A stretch of DNA of 64,000 nucleotides from Clostridium pasteurianum DSM 525 = ATCC 6013 (GCF_000807255.1 NZ_CP009268.1:1394384-1458383), one strand, 5' to 3'; counted from the first letter of the stretch, positions 1 through 8,328 are shown. A program made the numbers and translations. Notes: generated by a model not told the origin, from the letters alone.

Positions 1-555
1 GATGTATTAACTTGTATGCTTAGTTTAATTGAATATAACATAGTACACCATAAGCCGCAGCCAGAGGAATTTAATAGATTTCTTTATTGGTTAATACATA
101 ATCATGAAACTCTAAAATCTCAGCATAAATTTCTTATAAGACATAAAATTAACAGTATAATTACAAGAATAATTGATTTTAGGTTGTTACCTGAAGACTT
201 GATAGAAGGAAAAAAAGTAAAAGTTATGAGGACAATAAAAGAGGCTCGGAATAGTGCATATATTGAGTTTGAGGAATATAGAAAGAATAAGAATATTTTA
301 GAGAGTAAAAGAGTTTTTCAAGAAAAAAGCACGTATATTAAAAAGAAAAACACAAAAATTTCCACAAAAAAGCACATTATCATCGATAATGTTATTTCAA
401 TAGCTATAGGACTTGTTCTATACATAATTATTATTTTTATAAATCCATCAATCAATGAAGTGAATTCAATAATAGATATTTTAATCTTTGCAGTTTGTTT
501 TGTAATAGGAGATATGATTTATAAAACAATAAAAAAATATATTAAGAGAGAGTAG
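1..555 (+). CDS. Membrane protein of unknown function, possibly 5'-partial
   Basis: I do not recognise this protein. The reading frame is open through base 1, so the gene may begin outside the window. The first ATG is at 16 and has no clear ribosome site, which favours an upstream start. The N-terminal two thirds is soluble and rich in Lys, Arg and Ile. Two hydrophobic segments lie near the C terminus (about residues 125-143 and 150-167), followed by a basic tail. It is followed 5 bp later by another small membrane protein and then by an ABC transporter and agrBD, all on the same strand with short gaps, so it is probably part of that operon. A role as an accessory subunit of the transporter is inference from position only. 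Confidence 0.6.
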   Translation, partial: DVLTCMLSLIEYNIVHHKPQPEEFNRFLYWLIHNHETLKSQHKFLIRHKINSIITRIIDFRLLPEDLIEGKKVKVMRTIKEARNSAYIEFEEYRKNKNILESKRVFQEKSTYIKKKNTKISTKKHIIIDNVISIAIGLVLYIIIIFINPSINEVNSIIDILIFAVCFVIGDMIYKTIKKYIKRE

Positions 556-560
556 ATGTA

Positions 561-836
561 ATGGAGTTAAAAAGGACAAAGATGCTCATAAAAATAATAA
601 TTAATGATTTAAAAGAAAGCAGTATTTTTTCGAATACAATACTTAACGTAATAATAAAAATTTTCCTATGCCTAGGAGTTTTTTGTGGAGTTTATAATCT
701 GTCTAAAGTATTAAAAAGTAATATGCAATTTAATAAATTTATTACTTTAATTATTTGTGTAAATGTTATTTTAATTTATTTAATAAATTTGATTATTCAT
801 AAAATTATTATACAGGAAATAAAAAGGATTCCATAA
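561..836 (+). CDS. Small membrane protein of the agr-linked ABC transporter operon
   Basis: This 91-residue protein has a basic N terminus and two strongly hydrophobic segments (about residues 25-45 and 60-85). No family is recognised. It starts 5 bp after the preceding gene. Its end is unusual: the next gene's frame is already open at 803 and encodes plausible membrane-protein sequence well before that gene's first ATG at 932. This protein may therefore be a short cytosol-facing subunit, or it and the next frame may be one permease broken by a frameshift near 830-840 or joined by programmed frameshifting. Confidence 0.55.
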   Translation: MELKRTKMLIKIIINDLKESSIFSNTILNVIIKIFLCLGVFCGVYNLSKVLKSNMQFNKFITLIICVNVILIYLINLIIHKIIIQEIKRIP

Positions 837-931
837 TAATATTTTTAAAAAGAGAAAGATTCAACTATATAAAGGCAAGAATAGATTTATTTATAATAAA
901 GATTTTAATTTGTTTTGTAGTACCTTTTATA

Positions 932-2065
932 ATGCCTATTTTTATGATACATGAAAATCTAATAGGGATGACAATACTTTTTATATTAATAATAGCAAGT
1001 TATTATTTCTTGAATGGAATTTTAATATTTGGAATAAATTATATAAGCTTTAGAGCTAAAAGCTCTATTTCTATAAAAATTTTATACTTGTTCATTTCAA
1101 TTATTCTATTGTCAGCTTTTATATTTATTGCATCGTATATGACATTTCTAATGTTATCTATAGTTGTAAAACAAGGTATGGCTGCTATAAATTTTAAAAT
1201 AAGTTTTATTCATATGTTGATTTTGGCAGTAATTTTATGTGTGATATTGATGATTTTATACATATCCATGTGTAATTTTATAAATAAGAATTTATATATA
1301 TTTTTTTATGATGTACAAGCAGAGGACAAATGTGAAAGTGAAGTTGGAAATAGGTTGATTAGCAGCAGATATTTGAAAAATAAAATACTAATAAAGGATT
1401 TAATTGAATTTCACAGAAGAAAATCCATGCTAAAAATTATTGGGTTTATAGTACAGGGACTAGCTTTTGGATTTATGTGTTACATTTATTTAGAAGATCA
1501 AACTAATATATATAATTTTATTAATTCTATTCCAATAATAAATTTAATTATACTTTTTCAAATTATTCCGATTACTCTTATATATATATTAATTAGTTAC
1601 CAGAATATAAAAGTAAAAGATGAGTTGTCTTCTTTAAAACAATTTTCTATAAAAGTAAATATTAAATATATAATAATTGGAAAAAGCAATTATTTATTTT
1701 CAATATCAATTGCTCCTTTACTTATAGGAATGACAATATTGTTTTTCAGAAATATAAGCATAAGATTTTTCATTGAGATGATTTATATTATACTTCCAAT
1801 AACATTTTTTGCAAAATTTTTATCTATATTTACCATAAAATTTATTCTCATGAAAGAAAAATTGAAAGAATTTAAATTAATTATTTTGTTCATAGTTATA
1901 GTGTTTAATACAGCTATATTAATATTTACTATGAATCCTGACAATACAATTATACTAAAAAATGTCTATAATATAATTTTTATTCTCTTCAATATTATTT
2001 TATATTACACAGAGGTACTGGGATTGATTATATTCAGAAAGTGGTGGGAAAGTGCTGAAAATTAG
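932..2065 (+). CDS. Multi-spanning membrane protein, likely ABC transporter permease
   Basis: The protein is very hydrophobic, with roughly ten predicted membrane segments and one soluble loop near residues 135-165. It overlaps the following ATPase gene by 14 bp, which is strong evidence that the two form one transporter. The start is uncertain. ATG 932 has no ribosome site, and the frame is open back to 803 with a convincing hydrophobic extension containing FLKRERFNYIKARIDLFIIK (from about 842). An AAAAGGA sequence at 822-828 precedes in-frame ATA codons at 833-841, so a rare ATA start or a frameshift from the previous gene are both possible. The substrate is unknown; export of a peptide is a guess from the agrBD neighbours. 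Confidence 0.65.
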   Translation: MPIFMIHENLIGMTILFILIIASYYFLNGILIFGINYISFRAKSSISIKILYLFISIILLSAFIFIASYMTFLMLSIVVKQGMAAINFKISFIHMLILAVILCVILMILYISMCNFINKNLYIFFYDVQAEDKCESEVGNRLISSRYLKNKILIKDLIEFHRRKSMLKIIGFIVQGLAFGFMCYIYLEDQTNIYNFINSIPIINLIILFQIIPITLIYILISYQNIKVKDELSSLKQFSIKVNIKYIIIGKSNYLFSISIAPLLIGMTILFFRNISIRFFIEMIYIILPITFFAKFLSIFTIKFILMKEKLKEFKLIILFIVIVFNTAILIFTMNPDNTIILKNVYNIIFILFNIILYYTEVLGLIIFRKWWESAEN

Positions 2066-2720
2066 AGGGTTAAATTATTCCTATGATAATGTTAAAAATG
2101 TTTTGGATAATATAAATTTTACAATTGAAGAGGGAAAGGTATATTGCTTGCTTGGAGAAAATGGATCAGGTAAAACTACTCTATTTAAATGTTTGAATGG
2201 TGAAGTTAAATGCAATCTAAAGAAAATAGTTTGTAATGATGATATATTGTTTATTCATGATGAAATGAAATTTTATTATTATTTAACAGGAAAAGAATAT
2301 ATAAGTCTTATAATGAATTTTAAAAGTAGAAGTTTTAATAAGGAATATTATGAGTATTTGCTATATAAGTTAAAAATGGAGGATAAAATTAACAATAAAA
2401 TATTCAGCTATTCCCTAGGAATGAAACATAAGCTGGTATTAATTACAGCATTTTTACTGAATTATAAATATATTTTAATGGATGAACCTTTTACTGCTCT
2501 AGACTATATTTCATCGGAAATAGTGATAGATATTGTTAGAGAATATGTAAAAAAGAATAGAGCAATTGTCATATCAACTCATATGCTTGATATAGCTCAG
2601 GAAATAGGAGATAAAATTCTTCTTTTAAAGGATGGAAAGATAGTTGAACTGGAAAATTCCTTTGAAAATTCAAAGGAATTAAAGAAAAAAATAAAGGAAA
2701 TAAACGAAAAATTATTGTAA
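2052..2720 (+). CDS. ABC transporter ATP-binding protein
   Basis: This is a cytoplasmic nucleotide-binding subunit of 222 residues. The Walker A motif GENGSGKT is at residues 35-42. The signature region SLGMKHK starts at 121, a divergent form of LSGGQ. Walker B ILMDEP is at 141-146 and the switch histidine lies in STHML near 177. It starts with GTG inside the end of the permease gene (14-bp overlap), which implies translational coupling. It is followed 38 bp later by agrB. The single-domain ATPase with a separate permease resembles the ABC-2 and antimicrobial-peptide efflux or immunity types. The substrate cannot be read from the sequence. Confidence 0.9.
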   Translation: MLKIRGLNYSYDNVKNVLDNINFTIEEGKVYCLLGENGSGKTTLFKCLNGEVKCNLKKIVCNDDILFIHDEMKFYYYLTGKEYISLIMNFKSRSFNKEYYEYLLYKLKMEDKINNKIFSYSLGMKHKLVLITAFLLNYKYILMDEPFTALDYISSEIVIDIVREYVKKNRAIVISTHMLDIAQEIGDKILLLKDGKIVELENSFENSKELKKKIKEINEKLL

Positions 2721-2758
2721 AGAAAATTCAAAATAATAAAAAACAGAGAGCTGATAAA

Positions 2759-3361
2759 ATGAATTTTATAGAAATGTTATCAGAAAGTATTGTCTTGAAA
2801 TTAAATAGAAATTTAAATAAAGAAGGTTTAGAACTTCAGAAAATGAAACTAGGTATAGAAATACTACTAATCAATATATCTAAGTTGATAATAATAATGT
2901 CAGCATCAATATATTTTAATCTAATAAAACAAACAGCATTTATGATAATAATTTTTGCAGTTATGAGAAGAAATGCTTTTGGACTTCATGCTAAAAATAG
3001 TGTTGTATGTACCATAATGTCTCTTACAATGTTTGTTTTTGGAGCTTATTTAAGTTCTTTTATAAAATTAAATAATTATATAGTTTTTATAGCATTTGTA
3101 ATAATGAGTTTTCTCTTTTTCAAATATGCGCCATCTGATACTGAAAAACATCCTTTGTTAGGAAAGAAATTAAGAAATAAACTTAAGAAAAATTCAGTTT
3201 TAAATTGTATTTTATTAATGATAATAGTTTTAGTAATGTCTAGCAAAGAAATAAAGACTTTAAGCGTTTTTACTGTGGCCTTTGAAGTAATAAGTATATT
3301 GCCAGTAACATATAGAATACTAAAAAGGAGTTGGAAAAATTATGAGAAATATGAAAGCTAA
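2759..3361 (+). CDS. agrB: AgrB-family autoinducer-peptide processing membrane protease
   Basis: AgrB is an integral-membrane cysteine protease that cuts the C-terminal tail from AgrD and forms the peptide thiolactone. The protein has the family length (200 residues), several membrane segments, and the catalytic pair His77 and Cys84 in the stretch RRNAFGLHAKNSVVC. The conserved PSDTEKHPL loop follows near residue 126. An AGAGAGCTGATAA stretch precedes ATG 2759. The gene overlaps agrD by 20 bp. It follows the ABC transporter genes closely, suggesting one transcript from transporter to agrD. The receptor pair agrC/agrA lies downstream beyond a transposase remnant. Confidence 0.93.
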   Translation: MNFIEMLSESIVLKLNRNLNKEGLELQKMKLGIEILLINISKLIIIMSASIYFNLIKQTAFMIIIFAVMRRNAFGLHAKNSVVCTIMSLTMFVFGAYLSSFIKLNNYIVFIAFVIMSFLFFKYAPSDTEKHPLLGKKLRNKLKKNSVLNCILLMIIVLVMSSKEIKTLSVFTVAFEVISILPVTYRILKRSWKNYEKYES

Positions 3362-3509
3362 AATTTCTGATTTTACTGAAAAATTTGCTGATGTTATAGG
3401 AGAAGTTTCTATAAAAATAAGTGATAAAACTTGTGAAAAATGTTTTATTCTAGGTATATATGAACCCAATATTCCAATTGAAATATTAAAGGAAAATGCA
3501 AGAAAATAA
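3342..3509 (+). CDS. agrD: AgrD-like cyclic peptide pheromone precursor (55 aa)
   Basis: A short gene inside and beyond the end of agrB, starting at ATG 3342 with AAAAGGAG upstream (3331-3338... region) and ending TAA 3507-3509. The translation has the AgrD layout: an N-terminal amphipathic stretch (residues 1-26), a cysteine-containing core TCEKCFILG (30-38), and an acidic, proline-containing tail IYEPNIPIEI (39-48) like the family's EPxxPxEL recognition tail. By analogy with known precursors the thiolactone would form on Cys34, giving a five-residue ring CFILG, but Cys31 is an alternative. Position directly after agrB is the strongest evidence. The exact mature peptide is inference. Confidence 0.88.
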   Translation: MRNMKAKISDFTEKFADVIGEVSIKISDKTCEKCFILGIYEPNIPIEILKENARK

Positions 3510-3587
3510 GTAAAATAATAATAAAATTTATGAAAAAGTAACTATTCAGCTATGCTTACAGCATAGTCTGAATTTTGATACACAAAA

Positions 3588-3612
3588 AAGGGGTATCTAA
3601 AAAAATACCCCT
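3588..3612. terminator. Hairpin after agrBD / IS66 remnant
   Basis: An inverted repeat with arms AAGGGGTAT and ATACCCCTT around a short A-rich loop. It could end the agrBD transcript or be the edge of the IS66 remnant beside it. There is no long T run on the plus strand, so efficiency as a terminator is uncertain. Confidence 0.45.
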
Positions 3613-3623
3613 TACTAAAAGGT

Positions 3624-3975
3624 TTAAGTTAAAGTAGGATCAATAGGCTTACCTGTAAAAGCAGATTCTAAACATTCAATAGTATTCTTAGAGTGCTTAC
3701 GCACAGTAGATATATAGCCACGAATTCTTGCAAAGAATTTTGATCCAGAGGAACTTCTAAATGTACCAGAAACTTTTTGTTTTACCTTTGTCATGCGAAT
3801 TACTATTTTTATTGACTTGACTTTCTAATGACTTTACACGCTCGTTTAGAGTTTTGTTATCTTTAGAAAGTGTTTCTACTTGAGAATTAAGTGTTTTAAT
3901 TTCATTTGATAACTCTTTAATAACACCTATAACTTCAGATATACCTTTATTATAAATCTCAATAATTTTACCTTA
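3624..3975 (-). pseudogene. IS66-family transposase remnant (internal deletion)
   Basis: On the minus strand the last about 55 codons encode a typical IS66 transposase C terminus, including FFARIRGYISTVRKHSKNT and ending before TAA at 3626-3624. Upstream of it (about 3800-3975) is the family's N-terminal coiled coil, with KELSNEIKTLNSQVETLSKD and ESQVNKNSNS. The two parts are in different frames, and the roughly 400-residue catalytic centre between them is missing, so the gene is dead. It sits between agrD and agrC. No complete terminal inverted repeats were identified. It marks an old insertion that split the agr locus and then shrank. Confidence 0.85.
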
Positions 3976-4314
3976 GCTCACTACGTGTAATCACCTCTAT
4001 CATTAGTTTTTCAAGACATGTTCTATAATATCAAAAATTTATGATAAAGAGAAGAGTTGTTTTTCATTAATCCAATATTATCACGAAAATAAATTAATGT
4101 TAATGCCTGAACAGTTACATGAAAAATATTTAACAAAATTTAAATTGAAGCAATAGTAACAAGAAAAATTTTATACTAGGATAATGAGATTTGTGAAATA
4201 GACTAAATGTAGTTTGTTTCACTTTTATTTTTTATTTATAATTTTAATATTAGATTATTTTGTCATAATGTGTTATAATTTTAAAAAAAGAAATTAAGGA
4301 GTATTTTGTAAAAT
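3976..4314. other. Intergenic region upstream of agrC
   Basis: About 340 bp of AT-rich DNA without a gene. It carries the outer edge of the IS66 remnant and presumably the promoter of agrCA. A TATAAT-like box lies at about 4273-4278, with no good -35. AAGGAG at about 4297 is the ribosome site of agrC. No AgrA-type direct repeats were recognised with confidence. Confidence 0.4.
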
Positions 4315-5652
4315 ATGCAATTATATATTAAGATGATTGGTACAATTTTTCTTGTTTATGTAGGAATGATGAATTTAAACTTATACAAATTTAAAACAAA
4401 ACAAATTTTATTAATGATAGGTATAACAGAAGTAATTTCATCAATTTTAGTAGTACACTTAGGACAATTTATAGCGTTGATACCAGTACTAGCTATTCCA
4501 ATGCTAATACTTTATAAGAATAATATAAATATAGTGAAAAGTACTGTATTACCTATATTTTCGATAATAATTGTTGTAATTTCAGATTATGTACTTACTA
4601 GCATTATTGTTTATTTTTTTAATACTGATATGTATGCTATGAGCAATGACATTAAATCATATTGGAGTTTGTATATATTAGAATTAATTTTGGTATTTAT
4701 CACAAGTAAATTTTTAGGCAGTATAATAAATAAAAAAATGAAAATATCCAATCTGAAGATTAAAGGCAAATTTTCTTTTCTCATTATTATAAGTTCAATA
4801 CTTACCCTTATAATAATGTATGCTAATATAATTTTAGAAGATAAGTTGGGTTTTGAAAGTGACATTATTAGAATAAATGCATTAATGTTTTCTGTATATT
4901 TTATAATGCTATTAGTGATAATGTACATATTATTCACAAGTATAAGAAAAGAATTAGAATTAAAGAATAAGCAGGGGTTATACAATAATTTACATGAGTA
5001 TACCAATAATTTAGAAAAACTATATACAGATATGAGAAAATTTAAGCACGATTATGCTAATATTTTATCTTCTATGCTGGGTTATATGGAGAGTAATGAT
5101 ATGGAAGGTCTTAAAAAGCATTTTAATGAAAATATTGTTCCTTTGGGAAGAAAAATGGAGGCTAATAATTTTAAATTAGGAGTTTTAAAAAATATAAAAA
5201 TTCCAGAGATAAAAGGTATATTATCTTCAAAATTAATTATGGCTCAGGAATTAAGTATTGACACATTTATTGAAATCACAGAACCCATAGATTACATAAA
5301 TATAGATATTATAAATATTAGCAGATGCCTTGGAATTCTACTTGACAATGCAATAGAGGCTGCTGAAAAAAGTGACAAGCCATTCATAAAGCTAGCAATT
5401 ATAAATACAAAAACTTCTGTACTCATAGTTATAAGTAACAGTTGTGCAGAGATAATACCACATATACATAGAATTTACCAAAAAGGTTTTTCAACTAAAG
5501 GGAATAATAGAGGATTGGGACTTAATATATTAAAGGATATAACTAATAAATATGAAAATGTGTATGTTGATACAGCAATACAAAATGGAGAATTTAAGCA
5601 GCAGCTTGAAATTGGAAAGACTATGGAAAGTGCAGGTGTTGTAAATGCTTAA
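4315..5652 (+). CDS. agrC: AgrC-like sensor histidine kinase
   Basis: This is the membrane receptor kinase of an agr-type system. The first about 210 residues form six or seven membrane segments, the pheromone-sensing domain in this family. A coiled region leads to the phospho-acceptor His245 in RKFKHDYANILSSM. The GHKL ATPase domain follows, with N-box LGILLDNAIEAA (Asn345) and G-box FSTKGNNRGLGL (392-403). Length (445 aa) fits AgrC. Its stop overlaps the agrA start by 8 bp, so the pair is translationally coupled. The ligand is expected to be the peptide made by agrBD upstream, although an IS66 remnant now separates the two halves. ATG 4315 is used with AAGGAG about 13 nt upstream. Confidence 0.88.
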   Translation: MQLYIKMIGTIFLVYVGMMNLNLYKFKTKQILLMIGITEVISSILVVHLGQFIALIPVLAIPMLILYKNNINIVKSTVLPIFSIIIVVISDYVLTSIIVYFFNTDMYAMSNDIKSYWSLYILELILVFITSKFLGSIINKKMKISNLKIKGKFSFLIIISSILTLIIMYANIILEDKLGFESDIIRINALMFSVYFIMLLVIMYILFTSIRKELELKNKQGLYNNLHEYTNNLEKLYTDMRKFKHDYANILSSMLGYMESNDMEGLKKHFNENIVPLGRKMEANNFKLGVLKNIKIPEIKGILSSKLIMAQELSIDTFIEITEPIDYINIDIINISRCLGILLDNAIEAAEKSDKPFIKLAIINTKTSVLIVISNSCAEIIPHIHRIYQKGFSTKGNNRGLGLNILKDITNKYENVYVDTAIQNGEFKQQLEIGKTMESAGVVNA

Positions 5653-6403
5653 AATATTCATATGTGAAGATGATGATATACAGAGAAGTAGATTTACTGA
5701 AATAATTGAAGATTTTATAGTAATTAGAAATTTTGATATGGAAGTAGCTTTAGCAGCTAAAAATCCAGAGGATATTATTGATTATTTAAGTAAAAATGAT
5801 ATATCTGGATTATATTTTTTGGACATAGATTTAAGTCATTCTATAAATGGTATTGAGCTGGCTGCTAAAATAAGAGAATATGATCCTAGAGGTTTTATTG
5901 TATTTATAACTACCCATGGGGAAATGGCTCCACTGACCTTTAAATATAAAGTAGAGGCTATGGATTATATAGTAAAGGACAATTATGAAAATTTAAAAGA
6001 TAGCATAAAAAAATGTATAATTGATGCCAATACAAAATATTCAGGTACAATAAATAAACTTCAGAAGAATTTTAATATAAAGATTAATGATAGGATTATA
6101 AATGTGGAATTTAGGAAGATATTATTCTTTGAAACCTCCAGAACTATACATAAGATATTACTTCATGCTGTAGGTAGACAGATTGAATTTTATGCTAAAA
6201 TGAAGGATATTGAGAAGGAATTGGATGAGAGATTCTTTAGGTGTCACAGATCCTATATAGTTAACAGGGACAATATAGAGGAGATTGATGCAAAGAAAAA
6301 AGTTGCTCATATGATAAATGGTGAGAAGTGTCTGGTATCTGCTAGGTCATTGAAGCAAGTTCTTAATTCAGGTGGGGATTTTTTTACCCCATCTGAATTT
6401 TAG
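5645..6403 (+). CDS. agrA: AgrA-like LytTR response regulator with repeat-encoded C-terminal tail
   Basis: A cytoplasmic transcription regulator. The receiver domain (1-125) has acidic residues EDD at 8-10, phospho-acceptor Asp60 in YFLDIDL, and a conserved Lys in IVKD. The LytTR DNA-binding domain (about 140-240) includes FRCHRSYIVNRDNIEEID. Receiver and LytTR spacing match staphylococcal AgrA. The native protein would end soon after SARSLKQ. Here a dispersed repeat begins at 6350 and supplies the last codons, giving the tail [17 protein letters not shown] and the stop codon. The same tail ends two unrelated proteins in this window. Whether the added residues affect DNA binding is unknown. 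Confidence 0.9.
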   Translation: MLKIFICEDDDIQRSRFTEIIEDFIVIRNFDMEVALAAKNPEDIIDYLSKNDISGLYFLDIDLSHSINGIELAAKIREYDPRGFIVFITTHGEMAPLTFKYKVEAMDYIVKDNYENLKDSIKKCIIDANTKYSGTINKLQKNFNIKINDRIINVEFRKILFFETSRTIHKILLHAVGRQIEFYAKMKDIEKELDERFFRCHRSYIVNRDNIEEIDAKKKVAHMINGEKCLVSARSLKQVLNSGGDFFTPSEF

Positions 6404-6447
6404 AACTGCAAATGCATGGCTAACTTGACGTCGAACTTCCCACTTGA
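6350..6447 (+). repeat. Dispersed structured repeat, copy A (3' end of agrA)
   Basis: Begins with TTGAAGCAAGTTCTTAATTC inside agrA. Contains a long hairpin (arms TTCAGGTGGGG and CCCCATCTGAA around a T-rich loop), then GAACTGCAAATGCATGGC and part of the ACTTGGCGT/CTCCCAC segment. It is truncated after CCCACTTGA, losing the 3' half found in copies B, D and F. The first 54 bases are translated as the AgrA tail. Confidence 0.9.
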
Positions 6448-6451
6448 TTTT

Positions 6452-6970
6452 TTATTTAAGTCTTTTTAAATAGTTTTTATTCACATAGGAAATAAACAGA
6501 GTGAGAGCATAGTCATAAAGCAGGAAAACAACCTCCATAGCAATTATTAAAACAGCAACTGGAAATTTTATTGCAGCTATTATGTCTACTACAAATATAA
6601 GTTTGTATATAAGATAGATAACCGCACCACATAGATTTGCAAATATAAGTTTTAATAATATTTCTAAGGGCAGTTTGTTTACTTTTTCTATATAGTATTT
6701 TATGAAACCATAACTTCCAAAGAATATTATATAGGACAATACATTTAATTTTATTCCAAGCAGCAAAAGGGATAATAGTGATGTGGCCGCATAAATAGTT
6801 ATACTGTTTCTGAAATTTGTAGTTATTATGGAAATTGGAATTATGCAGGAAACTATTACAAGAATAAAGAATTTATTTGTAGGTAATATGTTGGAGAGAT
6901 ATATAAACAGCAGAGATAGTGCTGTATATAATCCTCCTTTGGTTATATTACTGGTTCTTGTTTTTGCCAT
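6452..6970 (-). CDS. Conserved multi-spanning membrane protein
   Basis: A 172-residue protein with about five hydrophobic segments and a basic N terminus (MAKTRTSNITKGGLYTALS) resembling small ECF-transporter S-components and other clostridial membrane proteins whose first helix starts with a T-x-x-A-L-x-x-A-like pattern. The match is not firm. It is convergent with agrA, and repeat copy A lies between the stops, only 5 bp from this gene's end. ATG 6970 is the chosen start. A substrate cannot be named. Confidence 0.65.
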   Translation of the reverse strand: MAKTRTSNITKGGLYTALSLLFIYLSNILPTNKFFILVIVSCIIPISIITTNFRNSITIYAATSLLSLLLLGIKLNVLSYIIFFGSYGFIKYYIEKVNKLPLEILLKLIFANLCGAVIYLIYKLIFVVDIIAAIKFPVAVLIIAMEVVFLLYDYALTLFISYVNKNYLKRLK

Positions 6971-7175
6971 AAAATAACCTGGTTAAGAAAAATTGGACAA
7001 ACTTAACCATGCACTCCTTTCTATCTTTATTATATTTTTTATTTCTCCCAACTTTTAAAACATATATACATTATTAAATCTCCATAATAATTTACAAGAT
7101 TTAATTCCATATCTTTTTAATATTTTTCCTTTAATGTATAACTTTGTCTAAGCATTTGATAACTATTTAAAGTTC

Positions 7176-7811
7176 CTAACAGCCTCCGCCCATGCAGTCG
7201 CAAAGCTGATCAGCACACCATATACTTACGCAGATTTTGCAGCAGTCATCTCGGTCATTTCCACCTCTATTGAAATAAGGATCTCTATAGGTATTATTTC
7301 TTTGATTTAGAGCTTGAAAAGCATCTCTATATTCCGGGTTCTGAGGATTAAGGTTATAAGCCATAGTTATATAGGATTGGGCGTTGTCATACCATCCTTT
7401 TCTCATGCACACACTTCCCATAAGAAAATTCCATTCTGCATCTCTGATTTTTACACCAGCCAATTTTTGCTCTGCAGAAGATAAATTACCGTTGTTTATA
7501 TCTACTCTTACAGAATTATATAAGTCAGCATTAGTACCTGAATACTGTGAATTATAATCTTGATTGTAGTTTTGATTACCACTTGTATTGCTATTGTTAT
7601 AACTGCTATTTCTTTTACTGGAATTACTGTTCTTTAAAAGATAATCATAGGCTTCATTTATTTCTCTCATTTTTTCTTCGGCAAGATCCTTTAAAGGGTT
7701 ATTGCCATACTGGTCAGGATGATATTTTTTTGCCAATTCTCTGTAAGCTTTTTTTATTTCTGCTTCAGAAGCACCTTCCTTTATTTCCAGTACTTCATAG
7801 GGATTTCTCAT
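7176..7811 (-). CDS. J-domain (DnaJ-like) protein with cysteine-rich tail
   Basis: Residues 1-62 are a J domain with the HPD motif in KKYHPDQYG (about 31-33) that stimulates Hsp70/DnaK ATPase. A low-complexity Ser/Asn linker follows (about 62-100), then a TPR-like helical segment (about 105-170, including [17 protein letters not shown] and [17 protein letters not shown]). The protein ends with a cysteine-rich tail [17 protein letters not shown]. There is no zinc-finger domain of true DnaJ. A GAGGAGG site precedes ATG 7811. It lies upstream, on the same strand, of the membrane protein at 6452 and near the DUF5685 gene; J-domain and DUF5685 genes often neighbour each other in clostridia as I recall. 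The client is unknown. Confidence 0.9.
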   Translation of the reverse strand: MRNPYEVLEIKEGASEAEIKKAYRELAKKYHPDQYGNNPLKDLAEEKMREINEAYDYLLKNSNSSKRNSSYNNSNTSGNQNYNQDYNSQYSGTNADLYNSVRVDINNGNLSSAEQKLAGVKIRDAEWNFLMGSVCMRKGWYDNAQSYITMAYNLNPQNPEYRDAFQALNQRNNTYRDPYFNRGGNDRDDCCKICVSIWCADQLCDCMGGGC

Positions 7812-7856
7812 GTATTGTTTCCTCCTCGCGTTTCTTGTTAAGTATTAATTATATAA

Positions 7857-8096
7857 ACAGAGTTCTTTGTTTCAGGTGGAGTTTTTTTGTTACGACAGCT
7901 AAAACTTACTAACAGAGTTCTTAGTATCGCTTTGTGATACTTAGAAATCGTTGTCCTTTAGGGTAAATCATTATCCAGGGACGTAGCAACCGTTATCTCC
8001 CACTTTATAGAAAAGTAGAGAACCCAAATTTTAATTTGGTGTGAATCACTGTACAGAGTGCACTGGGAGTATTACGGATGGTAGTCATCGGATAAA
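7857..8096 (+). repeat. Divergent relative of the dispersed structured repeat (H)
   Basis: Non-coding DNA upstream of the J-domain gene. It begins CAGAGTTCTTTGTTTCAGGTGG, like the left end of the main repeat, has a second CAGAGTTCTTAGTATC arm forming a hairpin with GATACTTAGAA (7915-7945), and then shares the core with copies D and F: CTCCCACTT, AGAAAAG, AGAGAACC, a hairpin of AAATTTTAATTT type, GTGTGAATC, CTGTACAGAGTGC and GGGAGTATTACG. The outer stem here is ACCGTTATCTCCCA pairing with TGGGAGTATTACGG, different in sequence from ACTTGGCGT/ACGCCAAGT but at the same place. This looks like compensatory divergence of one RNA or DNA fold. Confidence 0.6.
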
Positions 8097-8328
8097 TTAC
8101 ACATTAAATTTATCTAGATTCAATGAAGAATTAATAAACCTTAGTAATAATGTTTTAAACACACTATAATTAATTTTAACAAATTAATTGTAAAAATACT
8201 ATGTAAGTTGTGTATATTTTTAACTTTTAAATAAATTTGTTCTTTAAACTTTGATATTTGAACTTTTTATTTAATTGATTACTATCAACTTTCCAATAAA
8301 AAACTGCTTATCAATTTTCTAATATGGT
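8097..8328. other. AT-rich intergenic region
   Basis: About 230 bp between the divergent repeat and the stop of the DUF5685 gene. No gene, clear promoter or hairpin terminator was seen in it. Confidence 0.5.

Noticed and set aside
4611-5006. 131-codon minus-strand frame inside agrC
   Set aside because: It is the shadow of a strongly hydrophobic agrC segment, with no ribosome site or family features.
7857-8096. Group I or group II intron / IStron core
   Set aside because: I could not find the conserved P7/P3 or domain V sequences, and no intron-encoded protein is present. Kept only as a repeat relative.
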